Positions 1 through 6,634 of a stretch of DNA of 9,405 nucleotides are shown piece after piece. The DNA is from CAVRQM01 sp964250775 (GTDB taxonomy: Bacteria > Pseudomonadota > Alphaproteobacteria > Acetobacterales > Acetobacteraceae): NCBI GenBank assembly GCA_964250775.1, contig CAXUHK010000149.1:1-9405 (forward strand), written 5' to 3'. The translations under genes and the position numbers were made by a program. Position 1 is the stretch's first letter; the number at the start of each line of letters is the position of its first letter. The notes under the pieces were generated by a model that saw only the letters and a program-made list of their open reading frames with translations, searched no databases and had not been told where the DNA came from.

Positions 1-1145
1 GGGCCAAGGACATCATCGTCCACCACCCGTTCGAGAGCTTCGACGTGGTGGTGCAATTCCTCCGCCAGGCCGCCGGCGACCCGGCCGTGGTGGCGATCAA
101 GCAGACGCTGTACCGCACCAGCCGCGACAGCCCGATCGTGGGCGCGCTGATCGAGGCGGCCGAGGCCGGCAAGTCGGTCACGGCGATGGTCGAGCTGCGC
201 GCCCGCTTCGACGAGGAGGCCAACATCCGCCTCGCGCGCAGCCTGGAGGCGGCTGGGGTGCAGGTCGTGTTCGGCTTCACCGAGCTCAAGACCCACGCCA
301 AGCTCAGCCTGGTGGTGCGGCGCGAAGGCGGCGCGCTACGCTCCTACGCGCATTTCGGCACCGGCAACTACCATCCGATCACGGCGCGCATCTACACCGA
401 CCTCAGCTTCTTCACCTGCGACCCCGACCTCGCCCGCGACAGCGCCCGCCTGTTCAATTTCATGACCGGCTACGCGCGGCCGGAACGCATGGACGCCTTG
501 GCGTTCAGCCCGCTCACGCTGCGCGCCAAGCTGGTGGAGCTGATCGACGCCGAGATCGCCTACGCGAAGGAGGGCAAGCCCGCGACCATCTGGCTCAAGC
601 TCAACAGCCTGGTCGACGAGAGGCTGATCGACCAGCTCTACCGCGCGTCGCAGGCGGGGGTGAAGGTGATGGCGATCATCCGCGGCATCTGCTGCCTGCG
701 TCCGGGCGTGCCCGGCCTGTCCGAGAACATCCGGGTGAAGTCGATCGTCGGCCGCTTCCTGGAGCACGGAAGGGTGTGCGTGTTCGGAGGCGGCCACCCG
801 ATGCCGAGCCGGCACGCGCTGGTGTTCATCAGCTCGGCCGACTGGATGGCGCGCAACATGGACTGGCGGGTCGAGACGCTGGTGCCGATCCACAACCAGA
901 CGGTGCACGCGCAGATCCTGGACCAGATCATGGTGGTCAACCTGCGCGACACCATGCAGTCCTGGGAGCTGCACGCCGACGGCACCTGGCGGCGGGTGGC
1001 CGAGGGCGAAGGGCGGCGGCGGGTGTCGGCGCACGACTATTTCATGACCAACCCGTCGCTGTCGGGCCGTGGCTCGGCGTTGCATGGGCCGTTGGCGGCG
1101 CACGTGACGCCGCACCGCCGTCCCGACCGCCTGACCCAGGACTGA
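1..1145 (+). CDS. ppk1: Polyphosphate kinase 1, 3' part (N-terminus outside window)
   Basis: PPK1 reversibly transfers the gamma phosphate of ATP onto inorganic polyphosphate chains. The frame is open from base 3 and shows the last 380 residues, so the gene is cut by the window edge. The first visible residues, AKDIIVHHPFESF, and the later IKQTLYRTS stretch are typical of the start of the first catalytic C-terminal domain. The two histidines of the active site are visible: THAKL (His codon 294-296, matching the autophosphorylated histidine of E. coli PPK) and YAHFGTGNYHP (351-353). The second C-terminal domain follows, with FLEHGRV (His codon 765-767), SSADWMARNMDWRVE and the usual ending YFMTNPSLSGRGSA. 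About 20 further residues form an unconserved-looking tail before the TGA at 1143-1145. The exopolyphosphatase gene starts 11 bases later, so the two are very probably cotranscribed. Identity is secure; only the N-terminal half is unseen. Confidence 0.97.
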   Translation, partial: AKDIIVHHPFESFDVVVQFLRQAAGDPAVVAIKQTLYRTSRDSPIVGALIEAAEAGKSVTAMVELRARFDEEANIRLARSLEAAGVQVVFGFTELKTHAKLSLVVRREGGALRSYAHFGTGNYHPITARIYTDLSFFTCDPDLARDSARLFNFMTGYARPERMDALAFSPLTLRAKLVELIDAEIAYAKEGKPATIWLKLNSLVDERLIDQLYRASQAGVKVMAIIRGICCLRPGVPGLSENIRVKSIVGRFLEHGRVCVFGGGHPMPSRHALVFISSADWMARNMDWRVETLVPIHNQTVHAQILDQIMVVNLRDTMQSWELHADGTWRRVAEGEGRRRVSAHDYFMTNPSLSGRGSALHGPLAAHVTPHRRPDRLTQD

Positions 1146-1146
1146 T

Positions 1147-1150
1147 AGGA
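1147..1150 (+). promoter_or_regulatory. Shine-Dalgarno of ppx
   Basis: AGGA lies six bases before the ATG at 1157, directly after the ppk1 stop codon. It supports the 1157 start over the open frame that continues upstream inside ppk1. The tight spacing suggests translation of ppx follows that of ppk1. Confidence 0.6.
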
Positions 1151-1156
1151 CGCCCA

Positions 1157-2650
1157 ATGCCGCCTGGCCCCCCCAGCCGCCTGCGGCGCAGCGCGGTGGT
1201 CGACCTCGGCTCCAACTCGGTGCGCCTCGTGGTGTTCGAGGGTGACGGGCGGGTGCCGGTCGCGATCTTCAACGAGAAGGCGGTGCTGCGGCTCGGGCGC
1301 GGCCTGCAGGACACCGGGCTGCTGAACGAGGATGGCGTCACCCAGGCGTTGACCGTTATGGCGCGCTACTACGCCGTCGCCCGCGCCATGGGCTGCGAGC
1401 CGTTCGAGGTGCTGGCGACGGCGGCGGTGCGCGACGCCAGCAACGGGCCGGCGTTCGTGGCCGGGCTGCAGGCGCGGATGCCCGGTGTCGCGATCCTGAT
1501 CCTGCCGGGCGAGGAGGAGGCGGCGCTGTCGGCGGCCGGCCTGCTGTGCGGCATTCCCGACGCCGACGGCATCCTGGCCGACATCGGCGGCGGCTCGCTC
1601 GAAGTGGTGGAGCTGAGGCAAGGGCAACGCGGCCGGGCGCGGACGCTGCCGCTCGGCATCATCCGGCTGACCGATCGCGCCGGCGGCGACCCGATCCGGG
1701 CGCGGGCGCTGGCGGAGGCCGACCTCGCGGGAGTGCCCTGGCTCGCCGAGGGCACCGGGCACGACCTCTATCTGGTCGGCGGCGCGTGGCGGGCGCTGGC
1801 GCGGGTGCACATCGCGCAGACCGGCTATCCGCTCAACATCGTCCACCACTACACGATCGGGCGCGACGAGGCGCGCGACCTGACCGGCGTGCTGGCCACC
1901 GCTTCGCGCAAAGCCCTGGAGAAGATGCCCGGAGCGCCTCGACGGCGCATCGATGACCTGTCGTTCGCCGCCGTGGTGCTGCGGCGCGTGCTGCGCGCGA
2001 CCGGCGCCCGCCGCGTCGTGTTCAGCGCCAACGGCTTGCGCGAGGGCTGGTACATGCAGCGGCTGCCTCCCGCGGTGGCGGCGCAGGATCCGGTGCTGGC
2101 GGCGGCGCAGGGCTACGCCAGGCAACTCGGCCGCGACCCGGCGCTACCGCCGCGCCTGCTCGACTGGACGCAGCCGCTGTTCGCCCATGAGAGCCGCGAG
2201 TCCCGGCGGCTGCGCGAGGCGGCGTGCTGGCTGTCCGACATCGGCAGCCACGACCATCCCGAGTACCGCGCCGAGCAGTCGTATTTCCACGTGCTGCATC
2301 AGCCCGGCGTGACACTCGACCACCACGCCCGCGCCTACCTCGCCCTGGTCACGGCGCTGCGCTACGAGGCCGAGCCGGAAACGCCGTTCCTCTCCGCGGC
2401 GCACAGCCTGCTGACACCGGACGCGGTGCGGCGCGCGACCGTGCTCGGCTGCGCGCTGCGCCTGGCCTACACGCTCTCGGCCGGGACGCCCGACCTGTTG
2501 GCCGGGACGCGGCTGCTGGTGGGCGACATGCTGACACTGCAACTCGTGCGCGATGGCGGGGTGTTCGCGGGCGACAGCGTGATCCGCCGGCTCGACCGGC
2601 TCGGCGCCGCCGCCGGGCTGGGCGCCCGAACCGAGATCGCGGCGGCGTGA
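1157..2650 (+). CDS. ppx: Exopolyphosphatase, Ppx/GppA family
   Basis: This 497-residue protein belongs to the Ppx/GppA phosphatases, which have an actin/hsp70-like ATPase fold. They remove terminal phosphates from polyphosphate or the 5' phosphate from pppGpp. The phosphate-1 motif is AVVDLGSNSVRLVVFE (13-28). Next come LATAAVRDASN (87-96) and LPGEEEAALSAAG (116-128), which carries the acidic pair expected after the first subdomain. The phosphate-2 motif is LADIGGGSLEVVE (140-152), keeping the acidic residues of the catalytic centre. VFSANGLREGWY (288-299) is the conserved end of the catalytic part. The C-terminal helical HD-like region includes WLSDIGSHDHPEYRAEQSYF (358-377). Length is near that of E. 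coli Ppx. The ATG at 1157 is chosen because it follows an AGGA and clears the ppk1 stop; the frame stays open upstream but that stretch is antiparallel-free ppk1 coding sequence in another frame. Ppx and GppA activities cannot be told apart by motif, but the neighbouring ppk1 favours polyphosphate as substrate. Confidence 0.94.
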   Translation: MPPGPPSRLRRSAVVDLGSNSVRLVVFEGDGRVPVAIFNEKAVLRLGRGLQDTGLLNEDGVTQALTVMARYYAVARAMGCEPFEVLATAAVRDASNGPAFVAGLQARMPGVAILILPGEEEAALSAAGLLCGIPDADGILADIGGGSLEVVELRQGQRGRARTLPLGIIRLTDRAGGDPIRARALAEADLAGVPWLAEGTGHDLYLVGGAWRALARVHIAQTGYPLNIVHHYTIGRDEARDLTGVLATASRKALEKMPGAPRRRIDDLSFAAVVLRRVLRATGARRVVFSANGLREGWYMQRLPPAVAAQDPVLAAAQGYARQLGRDPALPPRLLDWTQPLFAHESRESRRLREAACWLSDIGSHDHPEYRAEQSYFHVLHQPGVTLDHHARAYLALVTALRYEAEPETPFLSAAHSLLTPDAVRRATVLGCALRLAYTLSAGTPDLLAGTRLLVGDMLTLQLVRDGGVFAGDSVIRRLDRLGAAAGLGARTEIAAA

Positions 2651-2667
2651 CGCGCCCGGCGGCCCGG

Positions 2668-2676
2668 TGCTAGGCT
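2668..2676 (+). promoter_or_regulatory. Possible extended -10 element before the DUF1479 gene
   Basis: The 54-base gap after ppx holds TGCTAGGCT, which has the TGn of an extended -10 followed by a hexamer matching TATAAT at three positions. It lies about 30 bases before the ATG at 2705. I see no convincing -35 box. A short inverted repeat, GCGG-AAACAA-CCGC (2678-2691), sits between it and the Shine-Dalgarno. This is a weak call: the DUF1479 gene may simply be read through from ppk1-ppx. Confidence 0.22.
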
Positions 2677-2691
2677 TGCGGAAACAACCGC

Positions 2692-2698
2692 GGGGAGA
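2692..2698 (+). promoter_or_regulatory. Shine-Dalgarno of the DUF1479 gene
   Basis: GGGGAGA lies six bases before the ATG at 2705. It is the best ribosome binding site on the plus strand of the window and fixes that start. Confidence 0.7.
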
Positions 2699-2704
2699 TC
2701 GACC

Positions 2705-3946
2705 ATGCCGCCGGACGCGCTCGAACTGTCGCGCCAGATCGTCGCCGCCAAGGCCGAGCTGCGCCAGGCGCTGCCGAACTACCGCGAGGTGTTCGCGGAG
2801 CTCGAAGCGGAGATCGGGCGCGAGGCGGAGGCGATCGCCGCGCGCCCTGCCGCCGGCGACCCGGTGGTGCCAGACATCGCCTATGCCGACGTCGCGGCCG
2901 ATCGCGTCTCGCCGGAGGCTGTCGCCGCCATCCGCCGCCACGGCTGCGCCGTCGTGCGTGGCGTGTTCCCGCGCGAGCAGGCCGAGGCGTGGGATGCCGA
3001 GCTCCTCGATTACGTGCAATCCAACCATTACGCCGAGCGCGCCGCCGAGCGCGCGGGCCTCGACAATTATTTCAGCCAGCAGAAGGTCAAGCCGCCGCAG
3101 ATCTACGGCATCTACTGGTCGCGCCCGCAGGTCGCCGCCCGGCAGGCCGAGAGCCTGGCCGCGACCCGCGCCTGGCTGAACCGGCTATGGAAGCATGACG
3201 GCCATTTCGTGCCCGACCGCGAAGTCACCTACGCCGACCGCATCCGCCAGCGGGCGCCGGGCGACAACTCGCTGGGCCTGGCGCCGCACGTCGACGGCGG
3301 CTCGGTCGAGCGCTGGATCGACCCCGGCTTCCGCCACGTCTACCGCCGCGTGTTCGCCGGCGCCTGGCGCGCCCATGACGTGTGGGACGGCGAGGGCCGC
3401 ACGCGGACGCGGGAAATCCCTTCGCCCGCGGTGTGCCAGTTGTTCCGCACGTTCCAGGGGTGGACCGCGCTGACCGAACAGGGGCCGGGCAACGGCACGC
3501 TGCAGCTAGTACCGATCGCGAACGCCATCGCCTATCTGCTGCTGCGCCCGCTGCAGGACGACGTGCCAGAGGACGAGCTGTGCGACTCCAAGGTGGGCCG
3601 CCCGTTGCTCATCACCGAGCAGTGGCACGCGCCGCTGCTGCGCGCGATGGTGCCGTTGCCGACGGTGCGGCCGGGCGACACGGTTTGGTGGCATTCGGAC
3701 GTGGTGCACGCGGTCGAGAACGAGAACCGCGGCCGCGGCTACAGCAGCGTCATCTACATCGGCTCCGCGCCCGACTGCGCCAAGAACCGCGAATACCTGC
3801 CGCCGCAGAAAGCGGCGTTCCTGGCGGGTCGCAGCGCTCCCGACTTCGCGCCCGAGAACTACGAGGTCGATTTCGCCGGCCGCGCCACCGAGACCGACCT
3901 TACACCGCTCGGCCGCCGGCAGATGGGGTTCGATCCGTGGGTGTGA
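2705..3946 (+). CDS. DUF1479 (YbiU-like) putative 2-oxoglutarate/Fe(II) oxygenase
   Basis: This 413-residue protein matches the DUF1479 family, whose E. coli member is YbiU and whose substrate I do not know. An N-terminal helical stretch (5-45) is followed by VRGVFPREQAEAWDAELLDYV (84-104), a region typical of the phytanoyl-CoA dioxygenase-like fold. PQIYGIYWSRPQVAARQ (131-147) is a characteristic family segment. APHVDGGSVERW (193-204) supplies His195-X-Asp197. GDTVWWHSDVVHAVEN (324-339) supplies the distal His335, with His330 as an alternative. Arg344 in RGRGYSSVIYIGSAP (342-356) is a candidate 2-oxoglutarate ligand. The presumed iron site therefore looks complete. Length is normal for the family, and there is no signal peptide or membrane segment, so a cytoplasmic location is likely. 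The gene lies 54 bases after ppx on the same strand, but nothing ties it to polyphosphate chemistry. Its last 47 bases overlap the converging RgpF-like gene. Family call firm; enzymatic role inferred. Confidence 0.88.
   Translation: MPPDALELSRQIVAAKAELRQALPNYREVFAELEAEIGREAEAIAARPAAGDPVVPDIAYADVAADRVSPEAVAAIRRHGCAVVRGVFPREQAEAWDAELLDYVQSNHYAERAAERAGLDNYFSQQKVKPPQIYGIYWSRPQVAARQAESLAATRAWLNRLWKHDGHFVPDREVTYADRIRQRAPGDNSLGLAPHVDGGSVERWIDPGFRHVYRRVFAGAWRAHDVWDGEGRTRTREIPSPAVCQLFRTFQGWTALTEQGPGNGTLQLVPIANAIAYLLLRPLQDDVPEDELCDSKVGRPLLITEQWHAPLLRAMVPLPTVRPGDTVWWHSDVVHAVENENRGRGYSSVIYIGSAPDCAKNREYLPPQKAAFLAGRSAPDFAPENYEVDFAGRATETDLTPLGRRQMGFDPWV
3900..3946. other. Convergent 3' coding overlap, 47 bp
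   Basis: The plus-strand DUF1479 gene ends with TGA at 3944-3946, and the minus-strand RgpF-like gene ends with TAA at 3902-3900. Both termini are therefore encoded on the same 47 bases. No intergenic space remains for a terminator between the converging units. Transcripts must end inside the opposing gene or run on as antisense. Confidence 0.85.
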
Positions 3947-4892
3947 GGCGCGCCACCTCGTCCGGCCAGTCGCCCACGTCGGCGACCCGCGCCGGGTTGC
4001 GGCCAAGCAGCTCGCGCTTGACGAACGGGAAGCCCAGCCGCAGCAACTGACGCCACAGGTCGGCGCTGGGGTTGAGCGCCCAGCCACGCGCCAGGAACCC
4101 CGCCACCCGGTCGCGCTGGACCTGCTCGACGGCGCTGCCGGGATGGTCCTCGTGGTGACGCGCCAGCACCGCCTCGTAGGGCCAGACCGCTCGGCACCGC
4201 AGTCCGGCTTCGCGCAGCCGACGGCCGAAGCCCAGCTCGCCGTGCCGGATCACCCATTCCTTCGAGCGCACCGGGCGCACGCCGGCCCAGAACGCCGCCC
4301 AGGCCGGATGCGCCATCGCGCGCGGACCCACCGCCCAGAAGAACGATTGCAGGTGCCAGCCGCGCTGCCGGCTGTCGGTCGCCGCCCATACGTCGGCCTG
4401 CTCGAAGTCGAACCGCCGCAACAACGGCGCCAGCGGCGCGAACGGGCCGGCCAGGCTGTCGTTGAGCAGCAGCAACGAGCGCGTGTCGGCGCGCGGCAGC
4501 CGCCAATGCTCCAACCCGGCGCGCCAAGCGGCGAAGTCCAGCCCGAGGTTGCGCCGCACCAGCACGCCATCGCACAGCGAGCGCAGCGCCTCCAATCCCT
4601 CCGGCCGCAACGCCTCCGAGTTGCTCACCACCAGCACCGACCGCCCTGCGACGCGCAGCGCGGCAACATAGTTCTGCACCGCCTCGCTGACCTCGCCGGC
4701 CGGGTCGAAATGCACCAACAGGGCGATCTCGCTGCCCAGCGCCGGCATCGTCTCCGGCCAGGCCAACGTGACCTGGCCGGGATCGCGGCGCAGGCTCGGC
4801 AGCACCGAGAGCTCCGCCGGCAGGTCGACCGTGATCGCGCGTGCGGCGCGGCGCAGCACCCGCCAGGGCGGCCGCAGCAGGTCGAGCAGCAC
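3900..4892 (-). CDS. RgpF-type (rhamnan synthesis protein F family) glycan assembly protein
   Basis: The 330-residue protein carries the RgpF family blocks in order: ALLVHFDPAGEVSEAVQNYVAAL (57-79), VLVVSNS (86-92), VRRNLGLDFAAWRAGLE (112-128), LLLLNDSLAGPFAPL (140-154), ADVWAATDSRQRGWHLQSFF (166-185), WVIRHGELGFGRRLREAGL (213-231) and LRLGFPFVKRELLGRNP (284-300). Family members act in assembly of rhamnose-containing or related surface polysaccharides. The acceptor and sugar here are unknown. It is shorter than streptococcal RgpF and has only one such domain. The start chosen is GTG at 4892-4890, two bases after the TGA of the upstream methyltransferase/glycosyltransferase gene. There is no strong Shine-Dalgarno, so translation may be coupled to that gene. 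The frame is open far upstream, but that region is the upstream gene in another frame. The last 15 codons overlap the DUF1479 gene. No membrane segment is evident, so it probably acts at the cytoplasmic side of the membrane. Confidence 0.85.
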   Translation of the reverse strand: MLLDLLRPPWRVLRRAARAITVDLPAELSVLPSLRRDPGQVTLAWPETMPALGSEIALLVHFDPAGEVSEAVQNYVAALRVAGRSVLVVSNSEALRPEGLEALRSLCDGVLVRRNLGLDFAAWRAGLEHWRLPRADTRSLLLLNDSLAGPFAPLAPLLRRFDFEQADVWAATDSRQRGWHLQSFFWAVGPRAMAHPAWAAFWAGVRPVRSKEWVIRHGELGFGRRLREAGLRCRAVWPYEAVLARHHEDHPGSAVEQVQRDRVAGFLARGWALNPSADLWRQLLRLGFPFVKRELLGRNPARVADVGDWPDEVARLTPTDRTPSAGGRAV

Positions 4893-4894
4893 CG

Positions 4895-6634
4895 TCAGCC
4901 CACGAGCGCGGGCACCGCCTCCGGCTGCTTCGCGCCCAGGGTCAGGCCGGCCAGTTCCGGGATGCGCTGCAGCAGCGCCGCGTGCAGCGCGTCGCGGCGC
5001 TGCCACAGCGAGTGGTACCAGCGCACCCGCCGCTCCACCTGGTACGCCAGCATCCGGCTCGCCGCCACATGGGCGCGGGCGCTGTCGGCCATGGCGCACG
5101 CGGCGGCGGGGTTGGCCACCAGCCAGGACAGCCGCTGCTGCAGCTCGGTCGCGTCGGCGAACAGCATCCCGGTGCGGCCGTCCTCGATCGAGGCCTCGTA
5201 GACCACGCGGCTGGCCAGCGACGCCACCCGGTGCGCCGACGCCTCCAGGAACTTGAGGTCGGACTTGCAGCGGTTGAACGGGGTGTCGGCCAGCGGCATG
5301 AACGAGATCTCGCTCTCGCCCAGCAGAAGCTGGTAGGTCGGATAGTCGCACAGCGGCGTGAAATCCTTGTGTGGCGTGCTCAGCGCGTCGAAGAAGCCAC
5401 GGTCGTTGACGACGCGGAAGTGCAACCGCTCGCCGGCACGCTCGGCCACCATGTTCAGCGCCGGCAGCAGCGCCGGCCAGTCGGCCTCGCGGTTCAGCCC
5501 GCCGAAGAACAGCGTCAGCCGGCCGGGATCGCGGAAGTTGCCGGCGTCGGGCAACTGCGCCACCGCGTTGGGGAACACCGCGACCTCCGGGTTGCGCGGC
5601 CGGAGCACTTCGGCCAGCGGTTCGGTCGTGGTCTGGATCGCGTGCACCGCGTCGAAGTTGTGGATGTCGGGGCGCTGCAGCACCGGGATGTAGTCGGGAT
5701 GGTCGTCGAACTCGCACACCAGCACGTAGCCCTGCGACACCGCGAGGCGCACCAGGTCGAGTCCCTGCGCTCCGGCCAGCAGCGGGCGGTGCAGCACCAG
5801 GATGCGCGGCATCCCGGGCGGCAGCGCCGGCAGCTCGTGCAGGGGCACGACCTGCGGCAGGATCGAGGGCTCCGACAGCAGCGCCTGCATCGGCTCCGTC
5901 ACGCGCACCTCGCTGACGCCGCCCACCGGCGCCAGCCGGGTCGAGACCAGGGCCAGCGGCGACACCGTGCCGCGCCCGGCGCGCCAGACGTGCTGCAACG
6001 CCGACGCGCGCCCGGCGTACTCGTGCGGGTCGACGCCAAGGCGTTCCAGCGCCGGCCGCAGCGCGGTCACGAACGCCTCCGCCTGCGGCCGGTCGAACAC
6101 CCGCGGCATCACGTCGAGCGGCGCCAGGCCGGCATCGCGCAGCGCGCGCCGCGTGGTGCCGGGGTTGAACCAGCGTAGATGGGTGCGGTCGAACAGGCCC
6201 TGCTCCTCGTAGTCCCAGCCGCCGCGCAGCAGCCGGTCCACGAAGCTCCAGTGATCGACGTTCGGCATACAGATCAGCACGATGCCGTCGGGCGCCAGGG
6301 CGGCTACCTGCTGCCGCAGCACCGCCCACGGGTCGCGCAGGTGCTCCAGCACGTCACCGTAGACCAGGCAGTCGACGCTGCCGGGCGGCAGCTCGGCCGC
6401 GAACGGCAAGGGCTCGGCCTCGACGTCGACCGCGTAGACCCGCTCCATCCTCGTGCCGGCGAGCGCCGCCGCCTCGGGGTCGCGCTCGATGCCGAACAGG
6501 CGCGCGCGTGGGTTGCGGCGGCGGTAGGCGGCCGCCAACGCGCCGCCGCCGCAGCCGACGTCGAGCACCACGCGGGCATCGAGCGGGATGCGATCGACCA
6601 GCGCCGGGTTGCCGAGGTCGGGATAACGGGTCAC
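4895..6634 (-). CDS. Fusion: SAM-dependent methyltransferase + glycosyltransferase-like domain
   Basis: This 579-residue protein joins two enzyme-like parts. Residues 1 to about 175 form a class I SAM methyltransferase: VVLDVGCGGGALAAAYRRR (22-40) is motif I, GIERDPEAAAL (48-58) carries the acidic ribose contact, and VDCLVYGDVLEHLRDPWAVL (87-106) is the post-II region, with LICMPNVDHWSFVDRLLRGGW (120-140) after it. Residues from about 225 to 540 resemble a GT-B glycosyltransferase: RILVLHRPLL (277-286), VCEFDDHPDYIPVL (306-319), LTLFFGGLNREADWPALLPALN (373-394), and SDLKFLEASAHRVASLASRVVYE (458-480), where the family 4-like nucleotide-sugar binding motif would sit. A helical tail ends the protein. 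The GTG start at 6634-6632 overlaps the ugd stop (GTGA), and the methyltransferase fold begins shortly after. It lies between ugd and an rgpF-like gene, so synthesis of a methylated glycan is likely. Substrates are unknown. Confidence 0.83.
   Translation of the reverse strand: MTRYPDLGNPALVDRIPLDARVVLDVGCGGGALAAAYRRRNPRARLFGIERDPEAAALAGTRMERVYAVDVEAEPLPFAAELPPGSVDCLVYGDVLEHLRDPWAVLRQQVAALAPDGIVLICMPNVDHWSFVDRLLRGGWDYEEQGLFDRTHLRWFNPGTTRRALRDAGLAPLDVMPRVFDRPQAEAFVTALRPALERLGVDPHEYAGRASALQHVWRAGRGTVSPLALVSTRLAPVGGVSEVRVTEPMQALLSEPSILPQVVPLHELPALPPGMPRILVLHRPLLAGAQGLDLVRLAVSQGYVLVCEFDDHPDYIPVLQRPDIHNFDAVHAIQTTTEPLAEVLRPRNPEVAVFPNAVAQLPDAGNFRDPGRLTLFFGGLNREADWPALLPALNMVAERAGERLHFRVVNDRGFFDALSTPHKDFTPLCDYPTYQLLLGESEISFMPLADTPFNRCKSDLKFLEASAHRVASLASRVVYEASIEDGRTGMLFADATELQQRLSWLVANPAAACAMADSARAHVAASRMLAYQVERRVRWYHSLWQRRDALHAALLQRIPELAGLTLGAKQPEAVPALVG
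6631..6634 (-). other. GTGA stop/start overlap, ugd to methyltransferase-glycosyltransferase gene
   Basis: On the minus strand the TGA stop of ugd (6633-6631) shares bases with the GTG start of the next gene (6634-6632). No good Shine-Dalgarno is seen in the ugd 3' end, which suits translational coupling by re-initiating ribosomes. Confidence 0.75.

Noticed and set aside
776..1156. Upstream extension of the ppx frame into ppk1
   Set aside because: The added residues are low-complexity Ala/Arg/Gly/Asp shadow of ppk1. The ATG at 1157 has a Shine-Dalgarno and the first conserved motif follows it.
1037..2125. 362-residue minus-strand frame opposite ppx
   Set aside because: His/Gln/Arg-rich shadow without a domain; ppx has full family motifs on the plus strand.
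4841..6178. 445-residue plus-strand open frame opposite the methyltransferase-glycosyltransferase gene
   Set aside because: Composition is rich in His, Arg, Gln and Pro with no recognisable motif. It mirrors the codon periodicity of the minus-strand gene, which has clear domains.
4893..6329. Upstream extension of the RgpF-like frame, giving an 809-residue protein
   Set aside because: The extra part is Ala/Arg/Gly-rich shadow sequence of the preceding gene. Conserved RgpF blocks begin only after the GTG at 4892.
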